Below, one piece after another: positions 13,715 to 24,794 of a stretch of 64,000 bases of DNA. Position numbers and translations under genes: made by a program. Numbering within the stretch: position 1 is the stretch's first letter; each line of letters begins with the position of its first letter. The notes beneath the pieces were generated by a model. It had not been told where the DNA came from, did not search any database, and saw only the letters and a program-made list of their open reading frames with translations. The stretch comes from Knoxdaviesia capensis (Eukaryota; Ascomycota; Sordariomycetes; Microascales; Gondwanamycetaceae): NCBI GenBank assembly GCA_001510575.1, contig LNGK01000002.1:732144-796143 (forward strand), written 5' to 3'.

Positions 13715-14544
13715 GCCCATGACAGGTGGTCCTCGGAACTTGAAATTGACGCCCCAGCAGCTTGCCAGCCTGACACCTGAGCACCGAGCCAAGTACGAAG
13801 CGGCGCTTCGTCAGAGCCAGGCGCCGGCGGTGGTGCAGAACCGACTGCGTGAAATCAGCCAGGAGCAGTCCCAGCGGTTTATGTCGGAGTCGTTCCCCGA
13901 CATCATCATGAGCCTCGAGCAGCGGCAGGGAATGCTGACGCGGCTGAACATGGTCAAGGTCGAGCTTATGAAGGTGATGCGGAACATTGGTCTCTGGTAT
14001 ATGCACACGCGGGATGACGATAGTGCGCGCATGTTTTTCCGAGTTGTAAGTTTCTTCTTTCCAGCGACACCCGACCTCTGTGTTCCCAAGGGACAATGAC
14101 TAACGATGACGCGAACTTTTCTCTTTCTGTTTAGCGCCTACGCATGATTTCTCAGTTCAAAGATGCCGACAAGATGACGACTCCTAAGGAGGTGTTTTCG
14201 ATTAGCGCGCGCGAGCTTGACGAATATGTCATTCTGTTGGAGAAGATGCTGCAAGAGGCTCAGCGGGCTGCGATGATAAGACAACAACAGCAACAGCAAC
14301 TGCAGCAGCAACTACAGCAGCAAGGCGGACCGGCGGCGGCACACGCTCAGGCCAAACTCCAGGCCCCCTCACAGCTACAAGCCCAAGCTCAAGCGTCGGC
14401 CGCTGCGAATGCGACTGTCGCGGCGGCAGCACAAGCACAAGCCCAGGCCCAGGCCCAGGCCCAGGCGCAAGCTCAAGCTCAAGCTCAAGCGCAAGCCCAG
14501 GCTCAGGCCCAGCTACAGCAACAACAACAGCTGCAACAGCAGCA

Positions 14545-14588
<44 letters not shown>

Positions 14589-15871
14589 TGACTCCGGCCG
14601 CCGCTAGCCAAAGCCAATCGCCCGCGCCCCAGCCGACGCCCATCACCATGGCGGCAACCCTCGACAAGGCCGGCAACAAGGCGCACCGCGGAGCCAACAA
14701 CCGTCAATCGACTTCCCAGGTGCCGCCTCCGGCGCCGACAACTGCGCAACCGCCGATGCAACTTGGAGCGACGTCGCCTCAAGGCCCGCACAGCTACCTG
14801 TCTTATCCTGCACAGGAAATGAAGCTGCACATCCCGCCCCGGAAGAAGCAGCGGACGACTGGAGTGCAAGGGGCGGGGGCTTCGAAGACCGGCCCGTCCA
14901 GCGCGGCGCCGGGATCGACGGCCACACCGTCGCCGAGCCTGTCCAAGGCGTCTCCCGACCCGAAGAAGCAGGTGCTCTACCAGCAGCAGCAGCAGCAGCA
15001 GCAGCACACGCCGCAGCAGGTGGGCACCCCCCAGGCGATGGCGGATTCCAAGCCGGTGTTCTACTGCCCCGACCCGCAGTGCGACATGTCCCGACTCGGA
15101 TTCCCGACGGAAGAAGCGAAGAACCTGCACTACGAAGAGGATCACATCAAGCCGATGGAGGATCCGGCCAAGTTTGCACGTGACAGTCTTGCTTCGTTCC
15201 TGCGGTTGGATCCCGACGGCAAGCCGCTGGCGGAAGCGGGGGGGGCCGGCATGGGCGGACCGGGAATGACGCCGGCGGCAGGCACGCCGATGTCTGTTGA
15301 TGGCACGATGAAGCGCACGGCGAGCGGGCCGGGAATGAACGGCGTGGGCATGGACGGCAAGACACCGACTCTCAAGACCGAGGGGGTGCCGACGGACATG
15401 AACGCCATCTCAGCGGTTCCGGGACTTGCGGCGGGAGCGGCGGCCGACCCGTGGGCGGGCTGCATTGACCCGCAGAGCTTGTTTACGGTGGCGTCCCTGG
15501 GCGGCACGGGCGACGGCCACATCAGCGACAGCATCCTCAACCTGTACCGGTCGCAGACGCCGAACAACGACACGCCCGAGTCGATGAAGGACAGCGGCAC
15601 GTCGGAGCCCAACAGCGACATCTCGGAGATGATGACGCGCGACGTGGACATGGATTGGCAGCAGTTCGACACCGACCTGATGATGGACATGACGCGCATC
15701 CGCATGGAGTCGCTGGAGAATCCGGAGATGACGGCGCTGGAGCCGATGGACGAGGAGCTGCTGTACGACCGGGCGACGATCCACGACTTCCCCGACTGGG
15801 ACGAGACCGAGGCGGACTTTTCGAAGCCGTTCTCGGCGGACAACGACATGTACGGACTTGATATTATGTGA
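9851..15871 (+). CDS. MED15: Mediator complex subunit 15 (MED15/Gal11 family)
   Basis: Tail-module subunit of nuclear Mediator, which links activator domains to RNA polymerase II. Exons are 9851-10026, 10154-10256, 10425-14045 and 14135-15871, all introns GT-AG, giving about 1878 residues. Residues about 45-120 form the KIX-type activator-binding domain; the motif KAGTLITNISLATGY leads into a helix containing EYEKNAFFKSPDK, comparable to the yeast Gal11 KIX region. The middle is very rich in Gln, with QA-dipeptide tracts (about 11074-11205, 13339-13410, 14430-14515) and poly-Q runs (about 12040-12345, 13617-13715, 14516-14587). A C2H2-like pattern C-x4-C-x15-H-x4-H lies near residues 1611-1637. 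The C-terminal 90 residues are acidic and Met-rich. The start was chosen because it opens the KIX-containing first exon and sits in good context. The assignment is firm; the exact limits of the repeat-encoded parts depend on assembly quality. Confidence 0.93.
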
Positions 15872-17810
15872 GGAACTGTTGACGCAAATGGATGGAAGAG
15901 CGTTTCCCGAAGAACCACACGATTTTTTTTTGCTTTAGCCCTTGCATTTGTTCTCTCTTCTTTTTCTCACGGGTTTTCTATTTTCTTTATTTTCTTTTTT
16001 CTATTCGGCCTTATATCTTTTATTTTTGGTTGTTTTTGTGTCAGATGGCTGGGGAAGGGAAATGATATCCATTTGTGTCCAGGTGTTTTCTTGTTCTTTT
16101 TGACAACCGGGTTTTTGATATTCTTGCACGCACGTCCTGATTTTGTCTGGTTTTCATGCTTTTGCTCGGTTCAGTTTTGCTTTGCTCTGTTTTCTGCTTC
16201 CTTTTTGTTCTTTTCTTCACGTCGTTACTTTATACCATGGAATTGATGTCTCTGATTTTCGTCTTGTCCCATTTCTCTGCTTCTTCCTTTTGGACTCTCG
16301 TTTTCTGTCGTGGGGGTTCTTAAGATAATTATTTTCTGGTCGTATGTTTTTTGTTCTAATCTTTCTCGGAGGGGGACTCTTAACTCAATATAGCGGGTTT
16401 GCTTTTTTCATCTGACTTTTCCTCATTGGAACTGATGTTTGTTGATGGGGTTTTCGTTTTCTTTTTTTTTTCTTGCTGGTTTGCTCTTAATGTCACGACC
16501 ACGGAGGGGGAAAGGAACCGCGCTTGTGATGATCTTCCGGGGGTTATATCTGTATCGTTCTGGTTTGGTGGGCGATGGCTCGTCTTTTTGGCACCTTCGT
16601 CCTGCGTTTCTTCCGTGTCTGTCTGTTTTGTGCATTTTTGCTGCTGTGACTTTATATATCATTTTTCTTCTTCTCATGTGTGTGCTCTTGATCATGTGTG
16701 TGTGTGTGTCCTTGATGTGACTGTGTGACGTGTGTGCATGCTCCAGATTGTTTGTTTGTTATGGGGGGTGTGGGTGTCTTGTTGACGTCTATATTCTTCT
16801 GGCTCGGTGATGATAACTCTGGTGAGCGAGTTCTCCTGGCCTACAAGCTGGGAAGCGCGTTATACGGAGTTGGTGGCGCCTAAGAGTGGACATTGGCGGA
16901 AGGGGTCACTCTGAGAGTGTCTGTATTAACAGGCTCTCTGTCCTTGCTTTCTTAAAAAGAAACGTTTTCTCTGCAGGGACGATACGACGGATGACTACGG
17001 GACGGCATTTGGATTGGGTCGAGTTGGGCTGAGTTGGGGTGATGGTTGAGTGATGGTGGGGAGACTGTGGGCGGACTGCATCTCTTGTACAGATATATAG
17101 ATATACATATGTATATCTGTGATTTTTTCTTCACATGTTTTCTGTGTCTTGGTGCTTCCTTGGGACGGAACATGAGAGCCGATGTGTGCGAGAGATGTGC
17201 TTCTTCCAGTTATCAGTGGGGATCTGAAGTATTGACCTTGTGAATGCTTATACCAAGGTGTTGCACTTAGAGAGGAGCGAAAGCATATGCATGAACCGGG
17301 GCCAGGCGCGCCAAAGCCAAAGATAAAAAACCGGAAAAAGAAAAAAGAAAAAAAAAAGAAAAAAGAAAAAAGAAAAAGAAGAAAAAAAAGAGAGAAAACA
17401 ACAACCCCCACCCACCGCCTCCGTCCTTCCCTCCAAAGCGCGACAGGGAAGGACGGCCGTAAGTGTGCACACACCACAACGAGTGGGTGGTACCTGCATT
17501 CTTTTCTTTTTTCTTTTTTCCCCTTTGAGTTTTGTGTGAGAGAGAGAGAGAGTGTGTGTGTGGGCGGGAACTGGAAGGAACGAGCGAAAAAGAACATGCA
17601 GATAGTGTTGTATCGGGGGAGCGGGAAGGTGCGGCGGCGTTCTAGAAGGCTGGGGAGGGTGTTCTACGCGGCTCGGTGTTTTTGTGCGTGTGTGTGTGTG
17701 TGCGCACTTCCTTGAGGAGAGATAGAGAGAGAGAGAGAGAAAGAGAAAGAGAAAGAGAAAGAGAGAGAGAGACCTTTGATTGATGTGCTGCGAGTGTTTG
17801 CACGCTGTTT

Positions 17811-17835
17811 TTGACTTGACTTGACTTGACTTGAC
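17811..17835. repeat. (TTGAC)5 short tandem repeat
   Basis: Five consecutive TTGAC pentamers. No function can be assigned. Confidence 0.8.
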
Positions 17836-17879
17836 ATGTTGGGTGAGGGATCGGTTTGCGCAGTATGTACTGTTCACAC

Positions 17880-17952
17880 GAGCATGATGAGTCTACGTGA
17901 TGCTGGAGATGCAAGCGAGCATGATAGAATACGTGATGCTGGAGATGCGGGC
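17880..17952. repeat. Two-copy 36-37-bp tandem repeat
   Basis: Both copies begin GAGCATGAT and share ACGTGATGCTGGAGATGC. They differ by a few substitutions and a one-base length change. The repeat is non-coding and looks like a local duplication. Confidence 0.8.
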
Positions 17953-18970
17953 GTGGAGGGGAGGAGCAAGACTGCGGGAGCGAGCGGGTTTTGCGGGGCT
18001 CTCTCCCGCGCCGCGTCGTGGCCGTCCGGCCTCCGCGGGTGAATGGGAGCACAGTGCTGAGTGCTGCACGCTGGCGGGTTCCTCTCTCCGCGCTTCCACG
18101 CCGACGCGACTCGGGTGCAGACTCTCACTCACCGTCCGGACTCTGTGCGTCTCTCTCTCTCTGTGTGTGGACGGATGGACGCAGCCTGGGATTTCTGGCG
18201 CGCTGAGCGAAAAAAAAAAAACCGGCCGGGCGCCGCCACCGCCACACCGACGATCGCCAGGGTTCGGTGCTTCCTCTCTCTTGTGAAAGTGTGTCGTGTG
18301 TGCTTGTACAGGGTGTTTGTTGACTTGTAGCTGTGTATTTGTTGATTGTGTACGTTCCGCCTCCTGATCCCCGGTCGAAAAACACGTCTTTAAACCACCC
18401 ACTGTAGCGAGAGCGAGAGAGAGCTTCAAGCTTGTTCCCCCCCAGTCTGCCGCGTCTCACCTTGCGGACCAAACCCCCTGGAAGCTCTTAAAAGCTGGAG
18501 GTTCTAGCCTCTTAGCACAGAGTTTACAGTGGGTGAGGCCTTATCTTATCAGACGGGACGCCCTGTCCAGACTACTAAAAAAAAGAAAAATGAAAAAAAA
18601 AACGCCCGGAGGAATTGACAGAGTTGACAGAGAGAGAGAGGACTCCATCATAACAGCAACAGACGCGTCTTTTGGGTGCAGGGCCCTGGTATATGCTGGA
18701 AAACTGCCCCCCCCCAATCCACATATAACTTGGGCTCGCGAGGATCTGTCTTTTCAACCACGACTCGTACATATATTTTTGTCTCTTTCTCTTGAACTTG
18801 TGCTGGACTATCTGCTTCTGTTCGTCGGGTTCTTCTTTTCGTCCCGTGAGTATACATACACTCTGGACTTGCTACCAGCCGTTTATCTCCATCTTCCTCA
18901 TCTTCCTTTCTCTCTTTTTGTCTTGGTCTCTGTCTCCATAAGACCCAACCCGCGTCCGTCTATACATACT

Positions 18971-18972
<2 letters not shown>

Positions 18973-19001
<29 letters not shown>

Positions 19002-19010
19002 CACACACAA
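18973..19010 (+). repeat. (CA)n tract in the Whi5-like gene leader
   Basis: About 14 CA units followed by an interrupted CCACACACAA end directly before the ATG at 19012, so the tract almost certainly lies in the 5' UTR in the CA orientation. A second CA run sits in this gene's intron (about 19660-19686). Confidence 0.85.
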
Positions 19011-19011
19011 A

Positions 19012-20167
19012 ATGTCCTCCGTCTCGCCGCTCAAACGCCACGTCCTGGCCCCGAAGGACCCCAACGCCTTCTCTCCCGCCGCGCACCCCGCCCGCACCCC
19101 CAAGCAGCCCGGCGGCTCCAAGCACTACACCAGCTCCTCCTCCACGCTGCCGTCGCCGCCGCCCAGCAGCAGCGGGCCCGGGTCGGCACTGGCCGCCCGC
19201 AAGCGCCCCTCAGCAGACGCCGCCGCCGCCGCCGTGCTCCTCGGCGGCGCCAGTGGCGGCGGGCCGTCGCCGGCCAAACGCGCGCGGGTGGGCGGTGCGC
19301 CCGCGCCCCACGTGCCGCGCCACACCCACCACCACAACCACAGCCACGACGACGACGACGACGACGACGATGCGTCGTCGGTCGGCCCGGCCGACTCGGT
19401 GTTCGACGAGGCCACCTCCGCGAACTGCACCGCCACTACCCTGCCGGACCTGGAGGGCCCGGCCCCCGGCCTGGCCCGCCAGCGCATCCCCGCGGCCCCG
19501 GCGTCGCGGTTGACGCGCGAGCAGGCGCGCCACGTAAGCTTTCTCCGTCCCCGACCCAGTTCTCCTCGGATGAGATGTGCCTTCCCCGGAGCCCGCTGCG
19601 ACTACGTGTTTCTCCGGGGCCTGATGGCCGTGTTTACACTACGCGCGTCTTCAGACCTGACACACACACACACACACACACACACAAAGACCAAAAAGCT
19701 AACCCAACCCGTCTATGTTGTCCCGCCCACAGAAAGCCGAGATCCTGCGCCTGCGCCTCGGCCTCGCCTCGTACAAGCTGCGCACCGGCCAAGCCGACCT
19801 CCCGCTCGACCAAGTGCGCGTGCGCCGGCCCACCCCCTCCGCCGCCGCCACGACCACCACGTCCACGTCCACCTCCACAGCCGGCATCCACAGCCGCAGA
19901 CCCGGCAGCGCCGCCCCGCCCTCCATGACCTCGTCCGCCGCGTCCTTCCTGCGCACGACCAGCGACGCGAGCAGCGCCGGCTGGCGGCCGCGCGACGCCC
20001 ACGCTGGCGCTCCCGGGTCTGGTTCTGGCTCGGGCGGTGGTACCGGCGGCGCGGACCCGCCGGCGTCGTCGCTGCCGTCGACCCAGCGCTCGGATACCAC
20101 GGCGGTTGTGCCGCCGCGCGAGGTTGGCGCGGCCGGGCTGCTCCGGCTGGCGCATGCCGTTGTGTGA
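19012..20167 (+). CDS. Whi5/Nrm1-like G1/S transcriptional repressor
   Basis: Exons 19012-19533 and 19733-20167 are joined by a 199-nt GT-AG intron with a CTAAC branch site, giving 318 residues. The recognisable part spans the splice junction (residues about 168-200): LTREQARH then KAEILRLRLGLASYKLRTGQ. This fits the short GTB motif (Pfam Whi5 family) by which yeast Whi5 and Nrm1 bind SBF/MBF and restrain G1/S genes. The rest is disordered, rich in Ser, Pro, Ala and Gly, with a KRPS/AKRAR basic stretch, a His-rich run and eight Asp, followed by SVGPADSVFDEA. A nuclear role is inferred from the family. GC content is very high. The final TGA overlaps a perfect donor GTGAGT at 20164, so a further 3' exon cannot be excluded. 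The family call rests mainly on one short motif. Confidence 0.72.
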
Positions 20168-21663
20168 GTACCTGCTTTGTTTTTTAACCCCCGGGCGGGA
20201 CCGGGCTATAGCGGCGAGGAGGCTTGTATCTTCGCGGGTTCTGCGGGACGGGGTCGGGATCGGGAGGGGTTCTGTCGATTGGGGATTCGCGCGTCTTGCG
20301 CGCTTCGGGCGGGCCGGTTCGGTCACTGTTTTGGATGTGCCCGACAGAGAAGAAGGCGCGACACCCTCACTGTTATTATTATTATTATTTTTTGTTTTTA
20401 GTTTTGCCTTTCGGGTTTCCTTTGCTCGTCTTTGAAGTTTTGCTTTTAGGGTATATACACGGCGCACCACCGGCGGGAGAGCCTTCACGTTCTATCTATT
20501 CCGTCATGCATTCTGGGGCCTCGTAATTCTGGGAAATTTACACACACACACACATATCTGTCTGTCCTGCGGGCTTGGAAGTTCCCGTGCACACTGTGCC
20601 GCGGAGCGGATAAACATGGGATGAAGAAGCACGTATCTGGGGTCTCTTGGTTTGGGGTTGCGCAGTGTCTGGCATTTCTGGACTCGGCGCGTCTGCATTT
20701 TTATCGCCCGTGCCGCCGCGGACTGACACCACCACGGGCATGCAACGCGTTGCCCAGCCTTTTCTTTTCTTTTTTTTTTTTTTTCTTTTTCTTCTTTTTC
20801 TTCTTTTTTTCCTCTTTTTTTTTCTTTTTTTCTCATTTTTCATTTTTCTTTCTTTTTTCCGCATGTCTGCACGACCGCATAAAAGAGAAGAAACCAAAAA
20901 GCAAGGAAAGCAAAACCAACAAGACAAAAAGAAAACATCCCAAATCCCCCTCGCCCCCCAGAAACGCGCACCGATAAAACAATCTCGCCGCGTGAAAAAA
21001 AAAAAAAAGTTGCGCGCTGGTCCCGGTTTCCATGTTCGTCTGCCCCCACTCCCGAATGACCCTAACATCTCCGGCGCGGGCCGCACCCCGGCCCCCACTT
21101 TCCGCGCCCCGTGTGCCTTTTCTTTTTTTTTTTTCTGGAAGGGGGAGGTTGTGGTTCTTCTGTAGGAGGGAAGGTGCGCAACACAGAATGCTCCTTCCCA
21201 CTTTTCCCTTCTCGTTCCGTCCCACCTGCATCTTCCATTTCCGTATCTATGCACTTGTTGTAGCCGGGGAGGTTGGTACATAAAGGAGAAGTCTCAAGAC
21301 AAGCAAGCCCAAGTTCATCGTAGTTCATAGCACAGAATTAAGGGGAAAAAAAGAATTGTTGGACGTGTTGATTTCGTATGGCATTTTTCCTATTTGACTT
21401 ACACCCACCGCGCCGTCCACGTACACAGGCCTAATCGTACACAGGCCTGTCTGCACCTGTACAATCCCCGCCGCGTTCCCCGTGCCCCGTGGCACCCACA
21501 TACCCAAAAGAAGAGAAAAAAAAAAAGGAAACAGTAAAAGAAAAGGACCGTCCGCCCGAAGTCCCCCTCCAACCGGAAAGCCCCGTAATCTGGGGGGTTG
21601 GACCGGGGGGTTGGGTTGGGGGGTTATCAGTCTGTATCTAGCGTATCCAGCAGACCATGCGCA
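20168..21663. other. Convergent intergenic region (Whi5-like / SEC12)
   Basis: Space between the 3' ends of two convergent genes. It holds the probable 3' UTRs and a pyrimidine tract of about 110 bases (20759-20870, nearly all T with scattered C), then A-rich and T-rich runs. No gene is visible. Frames on either strand here are low-complexity Phe/Lys artefacts. Confidence 0.6.
20759..20870. repeat. T-rich polypyrimidine tract
   Basis: Runs of TTTTC and long T homopolymers over about 110 bases, in the intergenic space between two 3' ends. Confidence 0.85.
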
Positions 21664-23665
21664 TCACACCACACTCTCCGACACCGCCTCAACAACCTCC
21701 TCCACCACCGCCGACACCGCCTCGACAACCCGCGTCGTACCCGCATCCTCCGCCCCGCCCGCCGCCGCCGTCGCCGCCGCCGCCGCGCCCGCCCCGCCCA
21801 TCCAGCGGGTCACCGACGCCAGCACCCCCGCCACATACGCCGCCACGCGGTCCTCGCCGGCCGGGCCGGAGCGTTTCACCGCGCCGGGGAACGGCTGGAA
21901 GTACTTCTGCGCGTTGAAGACCACCGGCCAATCGGCCCCCAGCGACTCGGCCGCAATCTGGCCCAGAATGGCCATCAGCAGGACGACCACCGTCAGCACG
22001 ATGACCACGGGCACCGCCGAGCGGTTGGGCTTCTTGTAGGCGACCTCGTAGCGCGCGGGCGCCGCCGCGGCGCCGGGCCCGTCGCTGGCAACGAGCGCCA
22101 GCGGAATGGTGTGCACCGCGACGCCGTTGCCCATGCTGATGCTGGCGAGGTGCACGGCCGGCCGCGGGCCTGCGCCGGGGGTGTCGGCACGCCAGGGGAG
22201 CGGCGGCGGGCGGAACACCGACAGCGCCAGCCCGGTGGTCTGCAGCTCGTGCACCTCCTTGAAGGTATGCAGCGGCACCAGGCTGAACACCATGTCGATG
22301 GCCATCAGCGACTGGTGCTCCAGCGTGAACAGCGTCACCGAGCGGTCGTGCCCGGCCACCGCAATCACGAACTGTGCGCGGCCCAGCTTGTCCTCGGGCG
22401 CTGCGGCGGCCACCGCCGCCTGCGACAGGTTGCGCACGGCCAGCGCCGTGGCCTGGCCGCCCTGCGGCACGTCCGTGCTGTACACCAGCCGCGCCTCGTC
22501 CTTGGGCGGCACCTCGTCGGCCGTCGGCATCTTGCCGTCCTTCTTGTCCTTCTTCTTTTTCCTGGCCGCCGCCGCCAGCGCCTCGGGCGACTTCTTCGTG
22601 ATGCTGGGCGCCGGCACGCGGATCACCTGCAGCCGGATGCCCTGGCGCTTGGGCAGGTTCTGCACCGCCAGGATGAAGCTGGGCGTCAGGTAGCGTAGGA
22701 AGCGGTACGACGGCCGGCCCTTGCGGCCCCACTCGTCGTCGTCGTCGGCAATGGTGAACGCCGGGTACGGCGGCTCGGGCGCGTCGTCGTCGAACTTGGC
22801 CGAGAAGTCGACCGTGTAGATGGTGTGGTTGTCGCAGTACGCCAGCTGGTAGCGGTCCTTGGCGGTCTGGATCAGGTCGAGGTCGTTGGCCTCTGACGGC
22901 AAGTCGAGCAGCCAGCGCGACGACGGGCTGCGCACGCCCGTGGCCGGCAGCTCGAACAGCGCAATCTCCGCCGCGTCCGCCAGCCCGGTGGCCACCGCGC
23001 CCACCTGCGGCCGGTCGCCCTTGCCCACGCCGGCGCGCGGCGGCGCCAGCCGGATCACGCGCTGGTACGTATCGGCGTGGGTGCTGGAGAACAGCGACGC
23101 GCGCGCCACCGACGTCATCGACACTGTGGGCTTGACCTCCCTAGTCGCGGCAGCGCCAGCGGCGGCCTTCTTTGACACCGTGGGTGTGACCATCTCCACG
23201 CCGAACGTGCGGAAATGCTCGTTCTTGCCGGCTTTCACCGACTGCGGACTCGAGTTGACGCCGGCGTACACGGGGATGACCTTGCCCTTCTTCTGGCCGA
23301 CGGCCAGCGAGCTCACGCTGTCCTCTTCGCTGCCGAGGTCGATTTCGCCGGTGGTGTCGAGGTTGAGGGGTGTCGAGAGAGTCATGACGGTCTGGATCAC
23401 GGCAGACAGTAGGAGTCAGCATACGAAGCCCGGTCAGTTTGAAGAGGGGGGGGGGGGGGGGGGNNNNNNNNNNNNNNNNNNNNNNNNNNNNNNNNNNNNG
23501 GGGGGGGACAGAGTCAATGCTTACAATCTTGTTTCCTACTCCGCTCCGGCCAGCGCCGCCGCCGCCGCCGACCACCAGCGTATCCGGGTTCTCCGGATCA
23601 AAGTCACAGGCGAACGGCGGGTACGACACGCGCTGCCGCGCGCAAGGAAAGTCTGGGCCAGACAT
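21664..23665 (-). CDS. SEC12: Sec12-type Sar1 guanine-nucleotide exchange factor
   Basis: ER membrane protein that loads GTP on Sar1 to start COPII coat assembly. Exon 1 (23665-23525, 47 codons) ends at a GTAAGC donor. Exon 2 (23391-21664) follows an acceptor ending ATCCAG. The join restores GNKITVMTL, like the yeast family motif NKLTV, and gives about 622 residues. Residues 31-47 (VVGGGGGAGRSGVGNKI) form the glycine-rich K loop that in yeast Sec12 binds potassium and is essential for exchange. A WD40-like propeller follows (for example HDRSVTLFTLEHQSL). A single membrane span (VPVVIVLTVVVLLMAILG, about 507-524) leaves an Ala-rich luminal tail of roughly 95 residues with no HDEL. This is type II topology, as in the family. 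The intron contains an unsequenced gap; the exons are intact. The upstream region carries a CA tract and CCAAT elements. Confidence 0.9.
23464..23499. other. Assembly gap (36 N) inside the SEC12 intron
   Basis: 36 undetermined bases are flanked by G runs on both sides (C runs on the coding strand). The gap lies wholly in the 133-nt intron 23392-23524, so the coding sequence is unaffected and the true intron length is unknown. Confidence 0.95.
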
Positions 23666-23680
23666 GGCTGAGAGGGTGTG

Positions 23681-23683
<3 letters not shown>

Positions 23684-23722
<39 letters not shown>
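23684..23722 (-). repeat. (CA)n tract in the SEC12 leader
   Basis: About 19 GT units on the plus strand, read as CA on the SEC12 sense strand. The tract ends 18 nt before the ATG at 23665 and so almost certainly lies in the 5' UTR. Confidence 0.85.
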
Positions 23723-23724
<2 letters not shown>

Positions 23725-24420
23725 ATCGGAAGAGAGAGAAAGAAGAACGAGTGCGTGTAGAGCAGCACAATCGAAAACTCGCAGTCGGGCAGCCAGTTTA
23801 AATCAATCAAGTCCACAAAACGGGCCGGATAGTAACACTCGAATCGCAGGGAGGTAATTGCGTTTTGCTTATTCTTTTTTTGCAGTCTCGCGACCAGTGA
23901 CGACACCACAGTGGCGAAGAAAAAAAAAAGTATATGTATATATCTCGAAAGCGTAGGTCGGGGGAATTCAAGCAGCACAAGAGAGTCCGGAAAGCACTGA
24001 AAAGGCTCCAACGTGAGCCAGACTCGGGGGAGACTTTCGAGGATATATATATGTAGCAGTCCTTGGAAGATGGATGCCGGAGAGGGAACCACAGGGGAAC
24101 AAAGAAAGGGAGTCTGGAACACCACCGAAATGTTAATAACAGGCCCGTTCACAGGAGCAAAGGGAGGCCAGAACACCCCGAACGGAGAAGGAAAAAGGGA
24201 GACAGAGCTGTATATCGCAAGCGACCTTCAATAAACGGACAATACGGCAGAAAGTCTGGAAGAGAGAGAGAGAGAAGATTGGTGAGGAGAAAGAAAAGCA
24301 GAAGGGGGGAGGAGAAGAGGAAAGAAAAAAGTTTGTTGCAAGCACTTGAAATAAAGATGGACATCCCAAAAGTTGTTCCCTCCCCCCCAAAAAAGACACA
24401 GTCTCGTCTTAGCTGGCGCT

Positions 24421-24503
24421 GATTGGCCCGCAAACCACCGACTTCTCTGTGCTGTGATTGGCCGGTCCTTGAAGCTCAACACCGGCCCAGCGCTGTGGTT
24501 GGC
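24421..24503 (-). promoter_or_regulatory. Inverted CCAAT-box cluster upstream of SEC12
   Basis: GATTGG occurs at 24421-24426 and 24456-24461, with a related GGTTGG at 24498-24503. On the SEC12 sense strand these read CCAATC, CCAATC and CCAACC, spaced about 35-42 bp apart. CCAAT is the core site of the HapB/C/E (CBC) factor in fungi. Function is inferred; the location is about 760-840 bp upstream of the SEC12 ATG. Confidence 0.5.
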
Positions 24504-24730
24504 TGGAAATTGACATTCCAGCAGCCTTGAACCGAAAAAAAAAAAAAAAAAGAGCTTGGGTTAGTTACTACAGCTTTCTGGCCCTTTTGTGTAAAGGCCA
24601 ATGTCGGCACACTTATGGCCTGCCATTCCTGACTTCAGGTGTAAAGTCACGCACGCATCAACATGTGCACTTCACAAGACCGAAAGGATACACAGAAACC
24701 CTAGATCCTCAACAAAGCTTTTTTCCCCGT

Positions 24731-24794
24731 CCAATGTTACTTTTGGCCAATGTTACTTTTGGCCAATGCTGCTTTTGGCCAATGTTACTTTTGA
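24731..24794. promoter_or_regulatory. Four-unit 16-bp tandem CCAAT array
   Basis: Four head-to-tail copies of a 16-bp unit, CCAATGTTACTTTTGG; the third reads GCTGC in place of GTTAC and the fourth ends in TTTTGA. Each unit carries one CCAAT box, and each junction forms the palindrome TTGGCCAA. The array lies 1.07 kb upstream of the SEC12 ATG and 0.3 kb beyond the ALDH stop codon. CBC binding is inferred from the motif only. Confidence 0.7.

Larger units (their letters stand above)
15872..18972. other. MED15 3' region and Whi5-like upstream region
   Basis: Bases 15905-16500 are T-rich on the MED15 sense strand and probably hold its 3' UTR and polyadenylation region. The rest has simple sequence: a purine tract at 17331-17397, GA runs near 17540 and 17720-17772, five TTGAC units at 17811-17835, and a tandem 36-37-bp repeat at 17880-17952. 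A perfect 20-base AT palindrome (AGATATACATATGTATATCT) lies near 17098-17117. No coding sequence or RNA gene is supported. Confidence 0.6.

Noticed and set aside
12861..14096. Long reverse frame (411 codons) opposite MED15
   Set aside because: Leu-rich translation of the complement of CAG/GCT repeats; no independent support.
21598..22698. Long forward frame (366 codons) opposite SEC12
   Set aside because: Antisense shadow of a very GC-rich coding exon; Arg/His-rich composition with no domain.
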